A stretch of DNA of 64,000 nucleotides from Phycisphaerales bacterium (GTDB lineage Bacteria > Planctomycetota > Phycisphaerae > Phycisphaerales > UBA1924), in the NCBI GenBank assembly GCA_028279375.1, contig JANQNW010000015.1:186001-250000 (forward strand). The letters run 5' to 3'. Below the pieces are notes generated by a model. It made no database searches and was not told the origin of the DNA. It saw only the letters and a list, made by a program, of their open reading frames with translations. The position numbers and the translations under genes were made by a program. Positions 8,972 through 18,512 of the stretch are shown piece after piece. The first letter of the stretch is position 1; each line of letters opens with the position of its first letter.

Positions 8972-10309
8972 ATGAGCAACGCACATTCGACGCCCGCCGC
9001 CGGCGCCGGAACGCTCCGGCGAGAACTCGGCGTCTTCGGCGCCACCATGATGGGCCTCGGCGCCATCGTCGGAACAGGCGTCTTCGTCAGCATCGGCGTC
9101 GCCGCCGGCGTCACAGGTTCCTCCGTCGTGCTCGCCATCGCGATCGCCGGCCTCGTCGCGGCATGCAACGCGCTCAGCAGCGCGCAGCTCGCCGCGAGTC
9201 ATCCGACGAGCGGCGGCACATACGAGTACGGCTACGTCTACCTCACGCCCTCCCTCGGATTCTCCGCCGGCTGGATGTTCCTCTGCGCCAAGAGCGCATC
9301 AGCCGCGACGGCTGCGCTCGGATTCGCCGGATACGCGCTCCTCGTGGCGCGCGTCGACAACGACCCGCTGCGCATCATTCTCGCGGAAGTCGCCATCGTC
9401 GCGCTCGTGCTCATCGTGATCGCAGGCCTGCGGCGTTCGAACATCGTCAACATCGCGATCGTCTCGATCACCTTCCTGACGCTCGGCTTCTTCGTATTCG
9501 CAGGCCTGCCCCGCGCAATCGAGAGCGCCGAGCAGCACCTGCTTCCGATCTTCCCGACGGGAGACGACGGTCGGCGCGCCGTTCCCGCGTTCCTGGAAGC
9601 GACAGCGCTCATGTTCGTCGCCTACACCGGCTACGGCCGAATCGCGACGATGGGGGAGGAAGTGAAGTCGCCCGCGCGCACCATCCCGCGCGCGATCATC
9701 ACGACGCTTATCGTCTCAATGGCGCTGTACATCGCCGTCGGCGTCGTCGGCATCGGCGCCGTCGGAGCGGACAACTTCGGCGACTTCTCCAGCGAACTCG
9801 TGGCGCCGCTGGCGATCGTGGCCGAGTCATTCGAAGCGCATGGCGGCATGTGGATTCTCTCGATCGGCGCCATCACCGCCATGCTCGGTGTTCTGCTGAA
9901 TCTCGTCCTCGGACTCTCGCGCGTGGCGCTGGCCATGGGAAGACGCGGAGATCTGCCGCATGCGTTCGGGAAACTCAACAAGAGTCAGACGACGCCCACC
10001 GCCGCCGTGCTGCTCGTCGGCGTGATCATCGCGGCGCTGGCCGCCTTCGGCAGCGTCAAACTCGCGTGGTCGTTCAGCGCGTTCACGGTGCTCGTCTACT
10101 ACGCGATTACGAATCTCGCGGCGATCAGGCTTCCGCGGGAGAAACGCCTCTATCACCCGGCGATCTCATGGGCTGGACTGATCGGTTGTCTGTCGCTCGC
10201 CTTCTGGGTCGAAACGCGCATCTGGATCGCTGGACTGCTCGTCCTTGGCGCCGGATTCCTTCTCAGACTCGCGATTCAACGCTCGCGCCGGAATCCGAAT
10301 CAGGCGTGA
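8972..10309 (+). CDS. APC-family amino acid permease
   Basis: 445 residues with about 12 hydrophobic segments. The first helix has the APC substrate-site motif GLGAIVGTGVFVSIG, and helix 3 begins near SHPTSGGTYEYGYVYLTP, both characteristic of the amino acid-polyamine-cation superfamily. A later loop, MGRRGDLPHAFGKLNKSQTTPTAAV, is also typical (R-DG-LP..f.k.+...TP). It is an inner-membrane secondary transporter for an amino acid or related solute. The specific substrate cannot be read from sequence. It is divergent from the MscS-family gene. The stop is 43 nt before the kinase gene. Confidence 0.93.
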   Translation: MSNAHSTPAAGAGTLRRELGVFGATMMGLGAIVGTGVFVSIGVAAGVTGSSVVLAIAIAGLVAACNALSSAQLAASHPTSGGTYEYGYVYLTPSLGFSAGWMFLCAKSASAATAALGFAGYALLVARVDNDPLRIILAEVAIVALVLIVIAGLRRSNIVNIAIVSITFLTLGFFVFAGLPRAIESAEQHLLPIFPTGDDGRRAVPAFLEATALMFVAYTGYGRIATMGEEVKSPARTIPRAIITTLIVSMALYIAVGVVGIGAVGADNFGDFSSELVAPLAIVAESFEAHGGMWILSIGAITAMLGVLLNLVLGLSRVALAMGRRGDLPHAFGKLNKSQTTPTAAVLLVGVIIAALAAFGSVKLAWSFSAFTVLVYYAITNLAAIRLPREKRLYHPAISWAGLIGCLSLAFWVETRIWIAGLLVLGAGFLLRLAIQRSRRNPNQA

Positions 10310-10338
10310 AAGATCCGATTCGGCCAGGCGCCAGCAGC

Positions 10339-10344
10339 TAAACT
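10339..10344 (+). promoter_or_regulatory. Candidate -10 box of the PD40 kinase (leaderless)
   Basis: TAAACT, 8 nt upstream of ATG 10353. The same hexamer stands 6 nt before the sigma-factor start at 38153. No Shine-Dalgarno sequence is visible. Confidence 0.35.
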
Positions 10345-10352
10345 GTGGCCTG

Positions 10353-13166
10353 ATGAGCCAGGACGTCTCACGAGTGGGTTCGTACACGATTGATCGCGAG
10401 ATCGGTCGCGGCGGCATGGGGGTGGTCTATCTCGGACGCGACACGCGTCTCGACCGCGATGTCGCCATCAAGGCGCTTCCCGATCACCTCGCGCAGGACC
10501 CCGATCAACTCGCCCGATTCGAACGCGAAGCGAAGGTCCTCGCCCAGCTCACCCATCCGAACATCGCCGCCATCCACGGCGTCGAACAGGCCGAGGGCGC
10601 CACATACCTCGTGCTCGAATACGTCGAAGGAATGACGCTCGCAGAGCGACTCGACCGCGGCCCGCTGCCCCTCGATGAAGCGCTCGAGATCGCTTGCCAG
10701 GTCGCATCCGGACTCGAAGCGGCGCACGACGCCGGCATCATTCATCGCGACCTCAAGCCCGGCAACATCAAGATCACGCCCGAAGGCAAGGTGAAGGTGC
10801 TCGACTTCGGACTCGCCCGCTCCGAAGAGCACACCTCGACAAGCGCTTCCTCCGTCTCCCACGTCGACTCGCCGACGATGACGAACCCGGTGCTCAACTC
10901 GCCGACCATCCCCGGCGCCATCCTCGGCACCGCGCCCTACATGAGCCCCGAACAGGCGCGCGGCAGGCGCGTCGACAAGCGCACCGATGTCTGGTCATTC
11001 GGCGTCGTCCTCTACGAGATGCTCACCGGCGTCGGACCATTCCACGGCGAGACCGCGACCGACTCCATCGGAGCCATCCTTCATAAGGATGTCGATCTCG
11101 AGCGCCTCCCCGCAGGAACGCCCCGCGCCGTCCGCCGCGTCCTGACGCGTTGTCTGGAGCGAGACCGCAACCAGCGCCTCCGCGATCTCGGAGATGCGCG
11201 ACTCGAACTCGAAACAACCGAACAGATCGCGCCGGCGCCGGCGACGGCGTCATCAGGACCATGGAAGTTCGTCGCATTCATCCTGCTCCTCGCCCTGATC
11301 GTCGCCACCGGGGCCCTCAGAGTCTCGATGCGCGCCGTCGATCCGCCCGACTCCATCGTCCGCGCGTCAATCCGGCCGGCGCTCGGAACGACGATGACGC
11401 ATCTCGGCGACCTCGCCGGACCGGCGGTCCTCTCACCATCAGGCGACCGCGTCGTCTTCGTCGCCCGCGCCGAAGACGGCTCCCGAAGCCTCTGGGTGCG
11501 CGCGCTCGATGAAGCGGATTCGGAGCTGCTCCGCGGCACCGAAGGCGCATCCCATCCATTCTGGTCAGCCGACGGCCGCGCCGTCGGGTTCTTCACGCGC
11601 GGGCAGATGCAACGCGTGGACATCTCGACGCATGGCGTGCGCACCATCTGCCAGGCGCCCGGCGGACGCGGCGGCGCATGGTTCGAAGATGGAACGATCG
11701 TCTTCTCTCCCGAGTTCCAATCCGGCCTCTTCCGTGTCTCCGCAGAAGGGGGCGAACCGACGCGCATCACGACTATCGATAGCGACCGACACACCAGCCA
11801 CCGCTGGCCCATGACCCTCCCCGGAGGTCGCGTCCTCTTCATCGCAGTCAACCACGATCCCGGCATGCTCTCCGCGGCGAGGCTCTGTGTCGTCGATACG
11901 AATGGCGGAGAAGTCACAGAACTCGTCGAAGCGCATTACAGCGGCCAAGTCGTCGGAAAGAAGCTGCTCTTCGTCCGCTCCGATGTTCTGCACGCCGTCG
12001 ATGTCGATCTCGACCAGGGTCGAGTCACGGGCGACGCCGTCCCGATCGTCGAGCAGGTCGTCGCAGACCTCTCGACATGGCGGGCGAACTTCAGCGCCGC
12101 CGAAGACGGCGCACTCATTTACCACCGCAATGAATCCAGCAAGGTCAAGCCCCTCAACACCACATCAGACGCCGATCGCGTGATCATGTACGGGCGCGAT
12201 GGCAGACCCATCGCGATGATCGCCGAGGGTCTCTCGCAGACCTCCATGAGCGTCTCGCCCGACGAGACAACGCTCGCCGTCAGCGCGCTCGAGGAGAACT
12301 CCTCGACCGGCTTCGACATCTGGCTCTATCCCATTCCACAACCCGACGGGAATCTCGCGGACAGCTTCGCGCAGCCGACCCGCCTGACCTTCATGATGGG
12401 CGCCGAGATCGCCCCGTGCTGGTCCCCCGACGGGAACGAACTCGTATTCTCCCGCGTCTACGGCCCCTCGCCGCGCGGCGTCTTCAGAAAACGCGTCGGC
12501 GGAGGGCGCGAGGAACTCTTCTTCAGCATCGACGACGCGAGACGCATCGAGCCGGAGAAGTTCAACGCATTCGAAACACGCGGCGCCGACCCCGATGTCT
12601 TCTGCGTCGACTGGACCGACGACGGCAAGTACATCCTCGTCGCCATCGGAGACTGGACCGGCGGATTCCAGGCCGACCTCTGGGCGATCCCAGTCGACGG
12701 CGGCGACGCCGTTCCGCTCGTGCGCGGCGACTTCGCAACGCCCCACGGCGAGGTCTCACCCGACGGCCGCTGGCTCGCCTTCGATCTCCAGGACGCGATG
12801 CTCGGCGACGCCGAGGTCTTCGTCGAGCCCTTCGCTCCCGGATGGGAGCAATACGACGAAGAGCCGACGGAGGGCGCTCGATGGCGCATCTCACTCGCGG
12901 GCGGAAGCACAGCGCGCTGGAATCACGACGGCACGCGCCTCTACTACATCACGACGCAGGGCACGCTCGTCGAGGTGCAAACCCAAACCGAAAACGGCGT
13001 ATTCCTCCATGACGCCGGCACGCCCCTCTTCCAGGTCGAGTACGAAGACGGCATGGACTTTGATGTCGCTCCGAAACTCGAGCGATACCTGACCACCGGC
13101 ATCGCGGAAACCCGCGATCTCTCCGTCAGCCTGATTCTCAACTGGCAGAACCTGCTCGGCGAGTAG
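10353..13166 (+). CDS. Ser/Thr protein kinase with PD40 beta-propeller sensor
   Basis: 937 residues. The kinase domain spans ~10-270: glycine loop GRGGMGVVY (18-26), ATP lysine K40, catalytic HRDLKPGN (D133), DFG 151-153, YMSPEQARG near 196-204. One membrane helix (about 304-322) separates it from an extracytoplasmic region of ~600 residues with repeated LSPSGDRVVFVA / FWSADGRAVGFF / VSPDETTLAVS / WSPDGNELVFS units, the PD40/TolB-type propeller. The ATG at 10353 was preferred to an upstream in-frame start because the kinase homology begins right after it. The protein probably senses an external ligand and phosphorylates cytoplasmic targets. The insert between DFG and SPE is long and Ser/Thr-rich (activation-loop sites). 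Confidence 0.93.
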   Translation: MSQDVSRVGSYTIDREIGRGGMGVVYLGRDTRLDRDVAIKALPDHLAQDPDQLARFEREAKVLAQLTHPNIAAIHGVEQAEGATYLVLEYVEGMTLAERLDRGPLPLDEALEIACQVASGLEAAHDAGIIHRDLKPGNIKITPEGKVKVLDFGLARSEEHTSTSASSVSHVDSPTMTNPVLNSPTIPGAILGTAPYMSPEQARGRRVDKRTDVWSFGVVLYEMLTGVGPFHGETATDSIGAILHKDVDLERLPAGTPRAVRRVLTRCLERDRNQRLRDLGDARLELETTEQIAPAPATASSGPWKFVAFILLLALIVATGALRVSMRAVDPPDSIVRASIRPALGTTMTHLGDLAGPAVLSPSGDRVVFVARAEDGSRSLWVRALDEADSELLRGTEGASHPFWSADGRAVGFFTRGQMQRVDISTHGVRTICQAPGGRGGAWFEDGTIVFSPEFQSGLFRVSAEGGEPTRITTIDSDRHTSHRWPMTLPGGRVLFIAVNHDPGMLSAARLCVVDTNGGEVTELVEAHYSGQVVGKKLLFVRSDVLHAVDVDLDQGRVTGDAVPIVEQVVADLSTWRANFSAAEDGALIYHRNESSKVKPLNTTSDADRVIMYGRDGRPIAMIAEGLSQTSMSVSPDETTLAVSALEENSSTGFDIWLYPIPQPDGNLADSFAQPTRLTFMMGAEIAPCWSPDGNELVFSRVYGPSPRGVFRKRVGGGREELFFSIDDARRIEPEKFNAFETRGADPDVFCVDWTDDGKYILVAIGDWTGGFQADLWAIPVDGGDAVPLVRGDFATPHGEVSPDGRWLAFDLQDAMLGDAEVFVEPFAPGWEQYDEEPTEGARWRISLAGGSTARWNHDGTRLYYITTQGTLVEVQTQTENGVFLHDAGTPLFQVEYEDGMDFDVAPKLERYLTTGIAETRDLSVSLILNWQNLLGE

Positions 13167-13272
13167 AATCGACCGCGATCCATCAGCCAGACGCCCTCAG
13201 AGATCGGGACGTAAGCGATCGAGCGCGAGACCCGCGACACGCGCCTCGATCGATGAGAGACGGAGGAACGGA

Positions 13273-14415
13273 ATGAAACGCTGCTTGAAACTCGCAGGTC
13301 TCGCAGTCGCGCTGATTCTTGTCGGTTGTGCATCGACGACAAAGGAAGTCAGCGCCGACGGCGCCGACCCCGAACTCGAAGAGCTCAATCGCGTCATGAC
13401 CGGCTGGTTCGACAGCGCCGATCAGGCGGCGAGCGACCCCGACAACTACTTCCATATCCGTCTCGTCATGCTGCCGATCATGGAGCGCCGCGAAGACGGG
13501 AAGTGGCTCTATGTCGAACAGGCTGCCGCCTCCGCGCTCGACCGGCCCTATCGCCAGCGCGTCTACCACCTTCACCGCAACCCGGCCGGCGATCTTGTCA
13601 GCGACGTGTACTCGTTCAAGGAGGCGCCGCTGCGCTTCGCCGGCGCCTGGCAGCGCGATCGCGGCCTCGCTGACATGAGCCTCGCCGACCTCGCCCTCCG
13701 CGATGGCTGCTCCATCATCCTCAAGCGCGCAGGACGCGAGCGCTACCTCGGCGCCACGCAAGGCAAGAACTGTGTAAGCACCATCCGAGGCGCCTCCTAC
13801 GCCACCAGCGAAGTCGAAATCACCGCGAAGAAACTCGAAAGCTGGGATCAGGGCTGGAACGCCGACGACGAACAGGTCTGGGGCGCGACCGAGGGCGCCT
13901 ACGTCTTCATCAAACGCGGCGACGACATGCCCCCGGACACCATGACAACTCCCGGTGGCGTCGCGGGCGTCACGCTCACGGATGAAGACTGGTTCCTCGG
14001 AGAATGGGAACCTGTTTTCCCGCGCACGGGCCCGGTCGAGGTGACCCGACGCGCTGACGGCGTCTGTTCAATGACCGAGCAGGGCGGCCTGACTCTGTTT
14101 TCTGAGATGCGAGTCTTCGAAGTTGAAGGGCGCTTCATCGCCGAGGTTCTCTTGGATCGCGGCAACGGTGAGACACAAATGATGTACGCATCGCTCGAAG
14201 GGTACTCCGAGCGCTTGTCAGTCAACTTCTTGCCCGCGATGTTTCCCATGGCCTGGGAAGACAGTGAACTCGCCGCGATGATCCCGGGCATCGGAACACC
14301 GATCCCGCCTGAGCGTCGCGCCGAAGCGCTCGCAGTGCTTGCGGCAAGTGTTCCCGAGAAGGGGACATTCATGCTGCAGGATTACACGTACTACCGGCCT
14401 GGAGCAGGCAAGTGA
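13273..14415 (+). CDS. CpcT/CpeT-family lipoprotein with extra C-terminal domain
   Basis: 380 residues with a lipoprotein signal (lipobox LVGC, Cys 19) and a good ribosome site (GGAGG, 7 nt). Residues ~35-217 match the CpcT/CpeT chromophore-lyase family: LNRVMTGWFDSADQA, YFHIRLVMLPI, WLYVEQAAASALDRPYRQR, then ENCVSTIRGA-type and GATEGAYVFIK segments. In cyanobacteria these proteins attach bilins to phycobiliproteins, but the same fold is widespread in non-phototrophs as a secreted beta-barrel of unknown role. A further domain of ~145 residues follows (DWFLGEWEPVFPRTG...) with no recognised family. A TAGAAT hexamer overlaps the kinase stop codon (13164) and could be its promoter. The VOC gene follows after 13 nt. 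Confidence 0.85.
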   Translation: MKRCLKLAGLAVALILVGCASTTKEVSADGADPELEELNRVMTGWFDSADQAASDPDNYFHIRLVMLPIMERREDGKWLYVEQAAASALDRPYRQRVYHLHRNPAGDLVSDVYSFKEAPLRFAGAWQRDRGLADMSLADLALRDGCSIILKRAGRERYLGATQGKNCVSTIRGASYATSEVEITAKKLESWDQGWNADDEQVWGATEGAYVFIKRGDDMPPDTMTTPGGVAGVTLTDEDWFLGEWEPVFPRTGPVEVTRRADGVCSMTEQGGLTLFSEMRVFEVEGRFIAEVLLDRGNGETQMMYASLEGYSERLSVNFLPAMFPMAWEDSELAAMIPGIGTPIPPERRAEALAVLAASVPEKGTFMLQDYTYYRPGAGK

Positions 14416-14428
14416 CGAGACTCACTCG

Positions 14429-14866
14429 ATGTCGCCCGCCCACAGTGATGATGTGACTGCGCCACCGTCCATCCTCGGCCTCGATCACGTCGCATTCAGA
14501 CTTGCCGACATGGAAGGCGCCGCCAAGTGGTTCGAACGCACACTCGGTCTGCGCGACGCATTCCCCGGCATGTGGAACGGCGTCCCGAAGATGCTGCTGA
14601 GCGAGACGGGCACACCTGATCTCGGATCAGGCTTCGCGCTCTTTCCGCGCGATGACGCAGGGAGCGACTCGGTGTTTTCACACGCCGCCTTCCGCGTGCG
14701 CCCCGAAGACATGGACGCATGGAGGCAGTGGCTACATCATCAGGGTGTCGACTTCGTAGAGCAGGACCACGACATCGCCCAGTCCATCTACTTCGAGGGG
14801 CCCGACGGTGTCCGCCTTGAGCTGACCGCCTACCAGCCCGATTCCAGAAATAAGTCGAACGATTGA
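14429..14866 (+). CDS. VOC-family (glyoxalase/dioxygenase fold) protein
   Basis: 145 residues. It starts 13 nt after the preceding stop, so it is probably co-transcribed. The VOC fold is seen as two beta-alpha-beta3 halves: LGLDHVAFRLADMEGAAKWFERTLGL at the start, FSHAAFRVRPEDMDAWRQWL in the middle, and SIYFEGPDGVRLELTAYQ at the end. His in LDHVAF, His in FSHAAF and Glu in LELTAY are at the usual metal-ligand positions, so it is likely a metal-dependent isomerase, lyase or dioxygenase. The substrate is unknown. Its stop codon lies inside a palindrome that probably controls the next gene. Confidence 0.88.
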   Translation: MSPAHSDDVTAPPSILGLDHVAFRLADMEGAAKWFERTLGLRDAFPGMWNGVPKMLLSETGTPDLGSGFALFPRDDAGSDSVFSHAAFRVRPEDMDAWRQWLHHQGVDFVEQDHDIAQSIYFEGPDGVRLELTAYQPDSRNKSND

Positions 14867-14879
14867 AACGATCGACTTA
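14851..14879. promoter_or_regulatory. Palindromic operator upstream of tetR-type gene
   Basis: A 29-bp imperfect palindrome with outer arms TAAGTCGAACG and CGATCGACTTA. 12 of 14 symmetric positions pair, around a central G. It overlaps the VOC stop codon (14864-14866) and ends 19 nt before the TetR start. Size, symmetry and position fit an autoregulatory TetR operator. With no T-run after it, a terminator is less likely. Confidence 0.55.
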
Positions 14880-14887
14880 GAAGGCGG

Positions 14888-14893
14888 TATACC
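14888..14893 (+). promoter_or_regulatory. Candidate -10 box of the tetR-type gene
   Basis: TATACC, 5 nt before ATG 14899. A TTGAAA (14863-14868) lies 19 nt upstream, in the centre of the palindrome, and could be the -35. A repressor on the palindrome would then block the promoter. Confidence 0.35.
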
Positions 14894-14898
14894 CTCGC

Positions 14899-15540
14899 AT
14901 GGCCAGCGAGGACACCAAGGAGCGCCTTCTCGACGCCGCAGAGCGTCTTTTTGCCGAGCACGGCTTCGCCGGCGCCTCATCGCGAGCCCTCATCGAGGCC
15001 GCCGGCGTCGCCAATCAGGCCGCCGTCCATTACCACTTCGGCTCCAAGGAGCAGGCGTTCACCGCCGTCATCGAGCGCCGCATCAGGATCCTCACGCAGG
15101 ATCGACTTGCCCGCCTCGACGCCCTCGAATCGACTGGCGACCAGTCTCTTGAGTCCATTACGCGCGCCCTCGTCGGACCACTGATGGAGGCGGCGCGCAC
15201 GGGCGATGACCACTGGCTCAAACTCCTGGCGCGCTCTCGAATCGAGAGAGGGCCGCATTGGGACAGCGCAGGTCCCGCCGCGCGCGAGATGTTCGACCGA
15301 TTCGTCGATGCCTACGCGAAGCTCGCGCCCGACGCCGCCCGCGAGACCATCGCACATGGCGTCTACCTGCTCTCAGGGTCCATGCTCAATGCCATTCTCG
15401 ACACACAATCGCTCCGAGGCGTCGGCCACGGCCTCGAGAAGCTCGATGAAGATCGCAATGCGCTGCACGAACGCGCGCTGCAGTTCCTGCTCGAGGGCTT
15501 TCGTGCGTCGCTCGGCGCAACGATCGATTCGAACGCTTGA
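14899..15540 (+). CDS. TetR-family transcriptional regulator
   Basis: 213 residues. The N-terminal DNA-binding domain is canonical: TKERLLDAAERLFAEHGFAG, ASSRALIEAAGVANQAAVHY (helix-turn-helix), then HFGSKEQAFTAVIERR. The C-terminal ~150 residues are the helical ligand/dimer domain, resembling the CerR/NemR-like subgroup with a DRFVDAYAKLAPDA segment. It is expected to bind the 29-bp palindrome just upstream and repress its own gene. The VOC gene behind it and the serine hydrolase 15 nt downstream are plausible regulated partners. AAGGCGG upstream could act as a ribosome site at long spacing; otherwise the message is leaderless. Confidence 0.92.
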   Translation: MASEDTKERLLDAAERLFAEHGFAGASSRALIEAAGVANQAAVHYHFGSKEQAFTAVIERRIRILTQDRLARLDALESTGDQSLESITRALVGPLMEAARTGDDHWLKLLARSRIERGPHWDSAGPAAREMFDRFVDAYAKLAPDAARETIAHGVYLLSGSMLNAILDTQSLRGVGHGLEKLDEDRNALHERALQFLLEGFRASLGATIDSNA

Positions 15541-15555
15541 AATCAGGAGTACGGA

Positions 15556-17052
15556 ATGCGAGGAACCACGTACGCCGCCTGCATAGGCATCGCCGTCGCC
15601 ATAACCGCACAAGCTGAACCGGAGATAATTCACACTGAGATCGATGAGACGGTGCGTCTCTACATGGACCAGTTCCGCATCGCCGGCGTTGCGATATGCG
15701 TCATCGATGACGGAGAGATCATTCACGACGCCTGCTACGGCGTCGCCGACGCGGCGATCGGCGAGCCCATCACGTCGGATTCGCGATTCCAGATCGCCTC
15801 CATCTCCAAACTCTTCACCGCTTGGTCCGTGATGCTCCTCGCGCAAGAGGAGCGCATCGATCTTGATGAGCCGATCTGGCATGTCCTCAACGGCTGGCGC
15901 ATCGACGACACATCTTTCGATGAGGACGGCGTCACCGCGCGACGCCTGCTTTCACACACCGCCGGTGTCTCGCTTTGGGCGATCCCGAAACAACCCATCG
16001 GTTCTGCCGTCCCAGCCACACGCGCCTGGCTCGAATCAGGCGACGAAGGCGCCTCACCGGTCACGCTGGAGGCGGAGCCCGGCTCGCGCTTCCGATACAG
16101 CGGCGGCGGCATGACCATCCTCCAACTCGCCGTCGAGGAGATCACTGGACGCAGCTACGCCGAGTTCGTGTCAGAGCGCATCGCGCTGCCCCTTGGAATT
16201 CCCACGCTCGGATTCAATCTCTGGCCGGGCGATTGGAACGCCGCCGCGCCCCACAACGCTCTCGGCGACCCGAAGCAGGATCGATGGACCTATCCCTCGC
16301 TCGCCGCCGCCGCGGGCTGGGCGTCACTCGAAGACATGAAGCAGTTTGCCTACGCGCACTTCGACATGCCGGGCCGCGCACGCGGCGGACGCGTGCTGGA
16401 GCAGGAGACGTTTGATCAGATGCTCGAACTTCAGCGAGAGGCGCGAGGACAATGGACGCTCGGCTACGAGGCGTTCCCCGAGAAGAAGAGGCCCCGCTCA
16501 GAGGTCTTCGGCCACACCGGCGACAATCCCGGCTGGCACGGGCTCTTCTACGTGGCGCCGAGGAATCGCGACGCGCTCATTATTCTCACCAACGGCGAAC
16601 TCGGCTACGCGTTCCGGAACATGATCCGCCCGGTCTGGTCGCGCGCCGTCGATCTGGAGAATCCCTGGCCCGAGCGCAAAGCGCCGATCGGCCCGACGCT
16701 CATCGGCGTCGCCGTGGATCACGGCGCCGAAGCCGCGATCACCGAGTACAAGCGGCGCGCCGCGACCCAGAAAGACCACTACAACTTCGGCGTGCGACAA
16801 CTCAATGATCTTGCGTACTTCCTCTGGGAGGCGAAACGCTTCGACGAAGCCATGAAGATCCTGGTCTTCAACACTGAGCTCTACCCGGACTCGACGACCG
16901 CATGGGATTCACTCGCCGAAGGCCATTTTGAACTCGGCAATATGGAAGAGTCTCAGCGCTGCTACGAACGCGTGCTCGAGATCGATCCCGACCGGCAGAA
17001 CGTAAAGGACATGCTCATGAAGATCAGGCAGGCTGCCGAATCGCGCGATTGA
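15556..17052 (+). CDS. Secreted serine hydrolase (beta-lactamase fold) with C-terminal TPR
   Basis: 498 residues. A short signal peptide ends near AITAQA-EP. The hydrolase domain (~25-350) has the penicillin-binding triad pattern of class C enzymes: S82-I-S-K85 (nucleophile), Y181-S-G in place of Y-x-N, and H320-T-G in place of K-T-G. It is therefore more like an esterase or D-aminopeptidase than a true beta-lactamase. From ~410 the tail contains TPR-like helices (WEAKRFDEAMKILVFNTE, HFELGNMEESQRCYERVL). The RBS is AGGAG with 6-nt spacing. It follows the TetR gene by 15 nt and is probably in the same transcript. Confidence 0.9.
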   Translation: MRGTTYAACIGIAVAITAQAEPEIIHTEIDETVRLYMDQFRIAGVAICVIDDGEIIHDACYGVADAAIGEPITSDSRFQIASISKLFTAWSVMLLAQEERIDLDEPIWHVLNGWRIDDTSFDEDGVTARRLLSHTAGVSLWAIPKQPIGSAVPATRAWLESGDEGASPVTLEAEPGSRFRYSGGGMTILQLAVEEITGRSYAEFVSERIALPLGIPTLGFNLWPGDWNAAAPHNALGDPKQDRWTYPSLAAAAGWASLEDMKQFAYAHFDMPGRARGGRVLEQETFDQMLELQREARGQWTLGYEAFPEKKRPRSEVFGHTGDNPGWHGLFYVAPRNRDALIILTNGELGYAFRNMIRPVWSRAVDLENPWPERKAPIGPTLIGVAVDHGAEAAITEYKRRAATQKDHYNFGVRQLNDLAYFLWEAKRFDEAMKILVFNTELYPDSTTAWDSLAEGHFELGNMEESQRCYERVLEIDPDRQNVKDMLMKIRQAAESRD

Positions 17053-17065
17053 TGAAGCCTCTCTA

Positions 17066-17079
17066 CTCGTGAACACGAG
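17066..17079. terminator. Small hairpin between convergent genes
   Basis: CTCGTG-AA-CACGAG sits in the 36-nt gap between the serine hydrolase and the desaturase, which converge. It could help end both transcripts, but it lacks a T-run on either strand and its loop is only 2 nt. Confidence 0.25.
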
Positions 17080-17088
17080 AGAGTTCGC

Positions 17089-18084
<996 letters not shown>

Positions 18085-18127
18085 GATGCTTGATCGCGTG
18101 TGCGATGCGAGTCAGGAGCGCGGGAGT

Positions 18128-18391
18128 CTAGCGCAGCGTCAGGCCCGGGCCTTCGTCGTCGGAATCTAAATCAAACTCGCGGTCGGCCAGCGCATCGACG
18201 AGATCAATGGACACACCCAGAACCGGGCGGTCTTCGAGCTTGTAGATCGTGTCGTCGGGCTGGCTGCTCTCGATGACCAGTGCGAGTTCTTCATCTTCGG
18301 CGACGCATCGCACGAGGGCGCCCTCTGGGGCGTTGTTCTCGTCGAGCACCTCGGCGAGGTGCTTCAGCGCTTCATCCGTGACGCTCAGCAT
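18128..18391 (-). CDS. Small HesB/IscA-like protein lacking the Fe-S cysteines
   Basis: 87 residues, with AAAGGA upstream of the ATG. The start VTDEALKHLAEVLDENNAPEG and the later RPVLGVSIDLVDALADREFDL follow the HesB/IscA-like fold (VTdeAa..l..ll...). A-type Fe-S carriers end in a CGCGxSF motif; here the end is SDDEGPGLTLR with no cysteine, and only one Cys is present (VRCVAED). A cluster-carrier role is therefore unlikely. Very acidic. Function unknown. Confidence 0.75.
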   Translation of the reverse strand: MLSVTDEALKHLAEVLDENNAPEGALVRCVAEDEELALVIESSQPDDTIYKLEDRPVLGVSIDLVDALADREFDLDSDDEGPGLTLR

Positions 18392-18442
18392 GTGTCTGTC
18401 CTTTGCGGTGGACGCCGTGCAACCGGGCCGGCGTCAATAGCA

Positions 18443-18475
18443 CGACAGGCGACGCCTGAATGGCGCCGCCTGTCG
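18443..18475 (-). terminator. Hairpin after the first RRM gene
   Basis: Arms CGACAGGCG and CGCCTGTCG pair perfectly and the stem extends inward by CGCC/GGCG past one mismatch, with loop TGAAT. It lies between the RRM stop (18513) and the HesB-like start (18391), so it may end RRM transcription. No U-tract follows, so it may also be an mRNA stabiliser. Confidence 0.45.
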
Positions 18476-18512
18476 ACGGTTGATCAGACGTGTGCGATCG
18501 AGAGGTCTTCGA

